From: a virus
Reading direction: 5' to 3' (one strand)
Virus record (IMG/VR): IMGVR_UViG_3300030328_003386
Location: 18,054-39,662 of that record
DNA: 21,609 bases
Below are positions 20,185 to 21,609 of this stretch, in pieces. Each line of letters begins with the position of its first letter. The stretch's first letter is position 1. Below the pieces are notes generated by a model that saw nothing but the letters and a program-made list of their open reading frames with translations, was not told the DNA's origin and made no database searches. The translations under genes were made by a program, and so were the position numbers.

Positions 20185-21609
20185 CTACCCTTATATTATT
20201 AATTACACAATCCGTTGATAATATAGTAGTTGCTACAGAAGCCGCGTTAGTTAATGCACTTTTAGTAACTAACAATGGGTCAATAATACCTTCTTTTATC
20301 ATGTGTACCATATTTCCTGTAACTACATTAACTCCATAACCTTTTTTACTAGGAGTTTCTGCTTTTATTCCAGCATTATTTAATATTGTTTTAAAAGGAT
20401 ACATTATTGCTTTTAGTAATACGCGTTCTCCAATATTTTCTTCATCAATATTAAGAGATGCGTTTAATAAAGCAATTCCACCTCCAGACACAATTCCTTC
20501 TTTTATAGCGGCTTTAGTAGCACATATAGCATCTTCAACCCTGTCTTGTTTTTCTTTTAATTCAATATCAGAGTTTGCTCCCACTTTTATAATAGCTACT
20601 TTAGCTGATAATCTCGCTAATCTATGTTCGTAGCCTATTACTTCGTGTGGTTTTAATTTTTTAGTAAGTTTTTCCTTTATATCACAAATTATTTTTTCAA
20701 CCTCAGTGCTAACACTTTCTACTTGAATTATAGTTTGATCATTACTAGTAGTAGTTTTTAAACATGTTCCTAAATAGTCTACTTCAATAGTATTTAAATC
20801 ATCTCCTAAATCTTCGTTTATAATTTGAGAATTAGTGAGTAGAGCTAAATCTTCTAATATTTCTTTACGTCTTAGTCCAAAAGCTGGTGGCTCAACCACG
20901 TTTACTCTTATATTACCTTTTATTTTATTCATCACTAATGCGGATAAAACAGCTGGTTCTAGTTGACCTATAATAAATAAAGATTTATTATTTTTAATAA
21001 CGTATTCTAATACTGTTTGTATTTGTCTAATTGATTCAACTTTAGAATCAATTATTAATACTAGTGGATTATCTAATTCATTACAACCTTTTTCTTTATC
21101 AGTTATAAAATTTGGATTTAATAATCCTTTATCATATTCTACTCCTTCAACAATTTCTACCTTTGTTTCACCTAAAGATGAAGGTTCCATTATAACAACT
21201 CCTGTTTTACCTACTTCAGTAAAAGCTTTAGCTATAAGTTTACCTAATTCTGAATCATTGTTTGTTGATATAGTAGCAATTTCTTTTATTTTATCTTCAA
21301 CGGGGACGGCTACTTTATTTAAATATTCTATAACTTTATCCACAGCGGATAAAATACCTTTTTTTAATGATCTAGTATTTTTTTTATCTAAATAACAATA
21401 AGCTTCTTTTAATATAGCATGAGCTAATATAGTAGCTGTGGTAGTACCATCTCCAGCTTCTTTTACGGTTTTACGTGCAGCTTCTTTTATTAAAGTTGCA
21501 CCCATGTTTTCCACAGGATTTAAAAGAACTATAGATTCTGCAACAGTTACACCATCTTTAGTAATTATGGGATTACCATTAGAATCTTCTAAAATAACAC
21601 ATTTACCGC
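20165..21609 (-). CDS. groEL: GroEL-type chaperonin (partial, N-terminus outside window)
   Basis: The frame is open at the window edge. It begins GKCVILEDSNGNPIITKDGV, equivalent to about residue 35 of E. coli GroEL, and continues for 480 residues to the stop at 20165. Key sites are present: ENMGATLIKEA, AGDGTTTATILA (catalytic Asp of the nucleotide pocket), TISTNNDSELGKLIAKA, the apical region YDKGLLNPNFITDKEKG, VIKVGANSDIELKEKQDRVE (with the ATPase Asp in RVEDA), GIVSGGGIALL and GIIDPLLVTKSALTNAASVA. The C-terminal Gly-Gly-Met tail of bacterial GroEL is missing; it ends NIRVDESSRK. The protein should refold phage proteins such as capsid subunits in the host cytoplasm. The DNA is as AT-rich as its neighbours, so it was not acquired recently. 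Confidence 0.92.
   Translation of the reverse strand, partial: GKCVILEDSNGNPIITKDGVTVAESIVLLNPVENMGATLIKEAARKTVKEAGDGTTTATILAHAILKEAYCYLDKKNTRSLKKGILSAVDKVIEYLNKVAVPVEDKIKEIATISTNNDSELGKLIAKAFTEVGKTGVVIMEPSSLGETKVEIVEGVEYDKGLLNPNFITDKEKGCNELDNPLVLIIDSKVESIRQIQTVLEYVIKNNKSLFIIGQLEPAVLSALVMNKIKGNIRVNVVEPPAFGLRRKEILEDLALLTNSQIINEDLGDDLNTIEVDYLGTCLKTTTSNDQTIIQVESVSTEVEKIICDIKEKLTKKLKPHEVIGYEHRLARLSAKVAIIKVGANSDIELKEKQDRVEDAICATKAAIKEGIVSGGGIALLNASLNIDEENIGERVLLKAIMYPFKTILNNAGIKAETPSKKGYGVNVVTGNMVHMIKEGIIDPLLVTKSALTNAASVATTILSTDCVINNIRVDESSRK

Noticed and set aside
21512-21514. GTG at 21514 as the true start of the chaperonin gene
   Set aside because: The reading frame continues upstream with clear GroEL sequence (ITKDGVTVAES) to the window edge, so the gene is truncated by the window rather than starting here.
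1-21609. tRNA genes, integrase, repressor or insertion sequence
   Set aside because: The window is almost fully coding on one strand with very short gaps. None of these could be supported, and a computed tRNA scan was not possible.

Overview
The window looks like the late (structural, assembly and lysis) module of a lytic, tailed double-stranded DNA phage of short-tailed (podovirus-like) design. It probably infects a marine member of the Bacteroidetes, most likely a flavobacterium. The reasons are strongly AT-rich DNA, gene starts preceded by A/T-rich leaders with no Shine-Dalgarno sequence, a flavobacterial-style signal peptide, and small proteins of types I associate with flavobacterial phages. 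Large terminase, portal, scaffold, capsid, two connector proteins and a nozzle-like protein follow one another, and no tape measure, tail tube or baseplate gene is visible. Gene order and protein sizes also recall crAss-like and Cellulophaga podoviruses, but placement needs a tree. Every gene lies on the minus strand and is almost back-to-back with its neighbour, so transcription runs from base 21609 towards base 1.

In transcription order, the first region (21609 to 19481) holds a groEL-type chaperonin gene cut by the window edge, an overlapping groES gene, and a likely winged-helix protein. The second region (19484 to 15134) is a run of poorly known accessory genes, probably virion-associated. 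They are rich in low-complexity sequence and share short S/T-P-L-N/D motifs, and the run ends with a 51-residue CGCKKR protein too short for most gene callers. The third region (15137 to 12509) has a small HExxH zinc-metallopeptidase-like protein, a three-helix holin-like protein, a small membrane protein, a 249-residue possible lysis or virion protein, a secreted protein and two small proteins.

The fourth region (12509 to 1) is the packaging and head-tail block. It has a 202-residue protein that reads as two GroES-like folds in tandem, a candidate small terminase, large terminase, portal, scaffold, major capsid protein, a conserved unknown protein flanked by two terminator-like hairpins, two connector/adaptor proteins, and a nozzle-like protein that runs off the left edge.

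The most unusual point is that one late operon encodes its own GroEL, an ordinary GroES and a second, duplicated GroES-like protein beside the terminase genes. This suggests a phage-run folding system for capsid or portal proteins. No integrase, repressor, tRNA, insertion sequence or CRISPR array was seen. No stretch of more than 300 bases lacks a gene.
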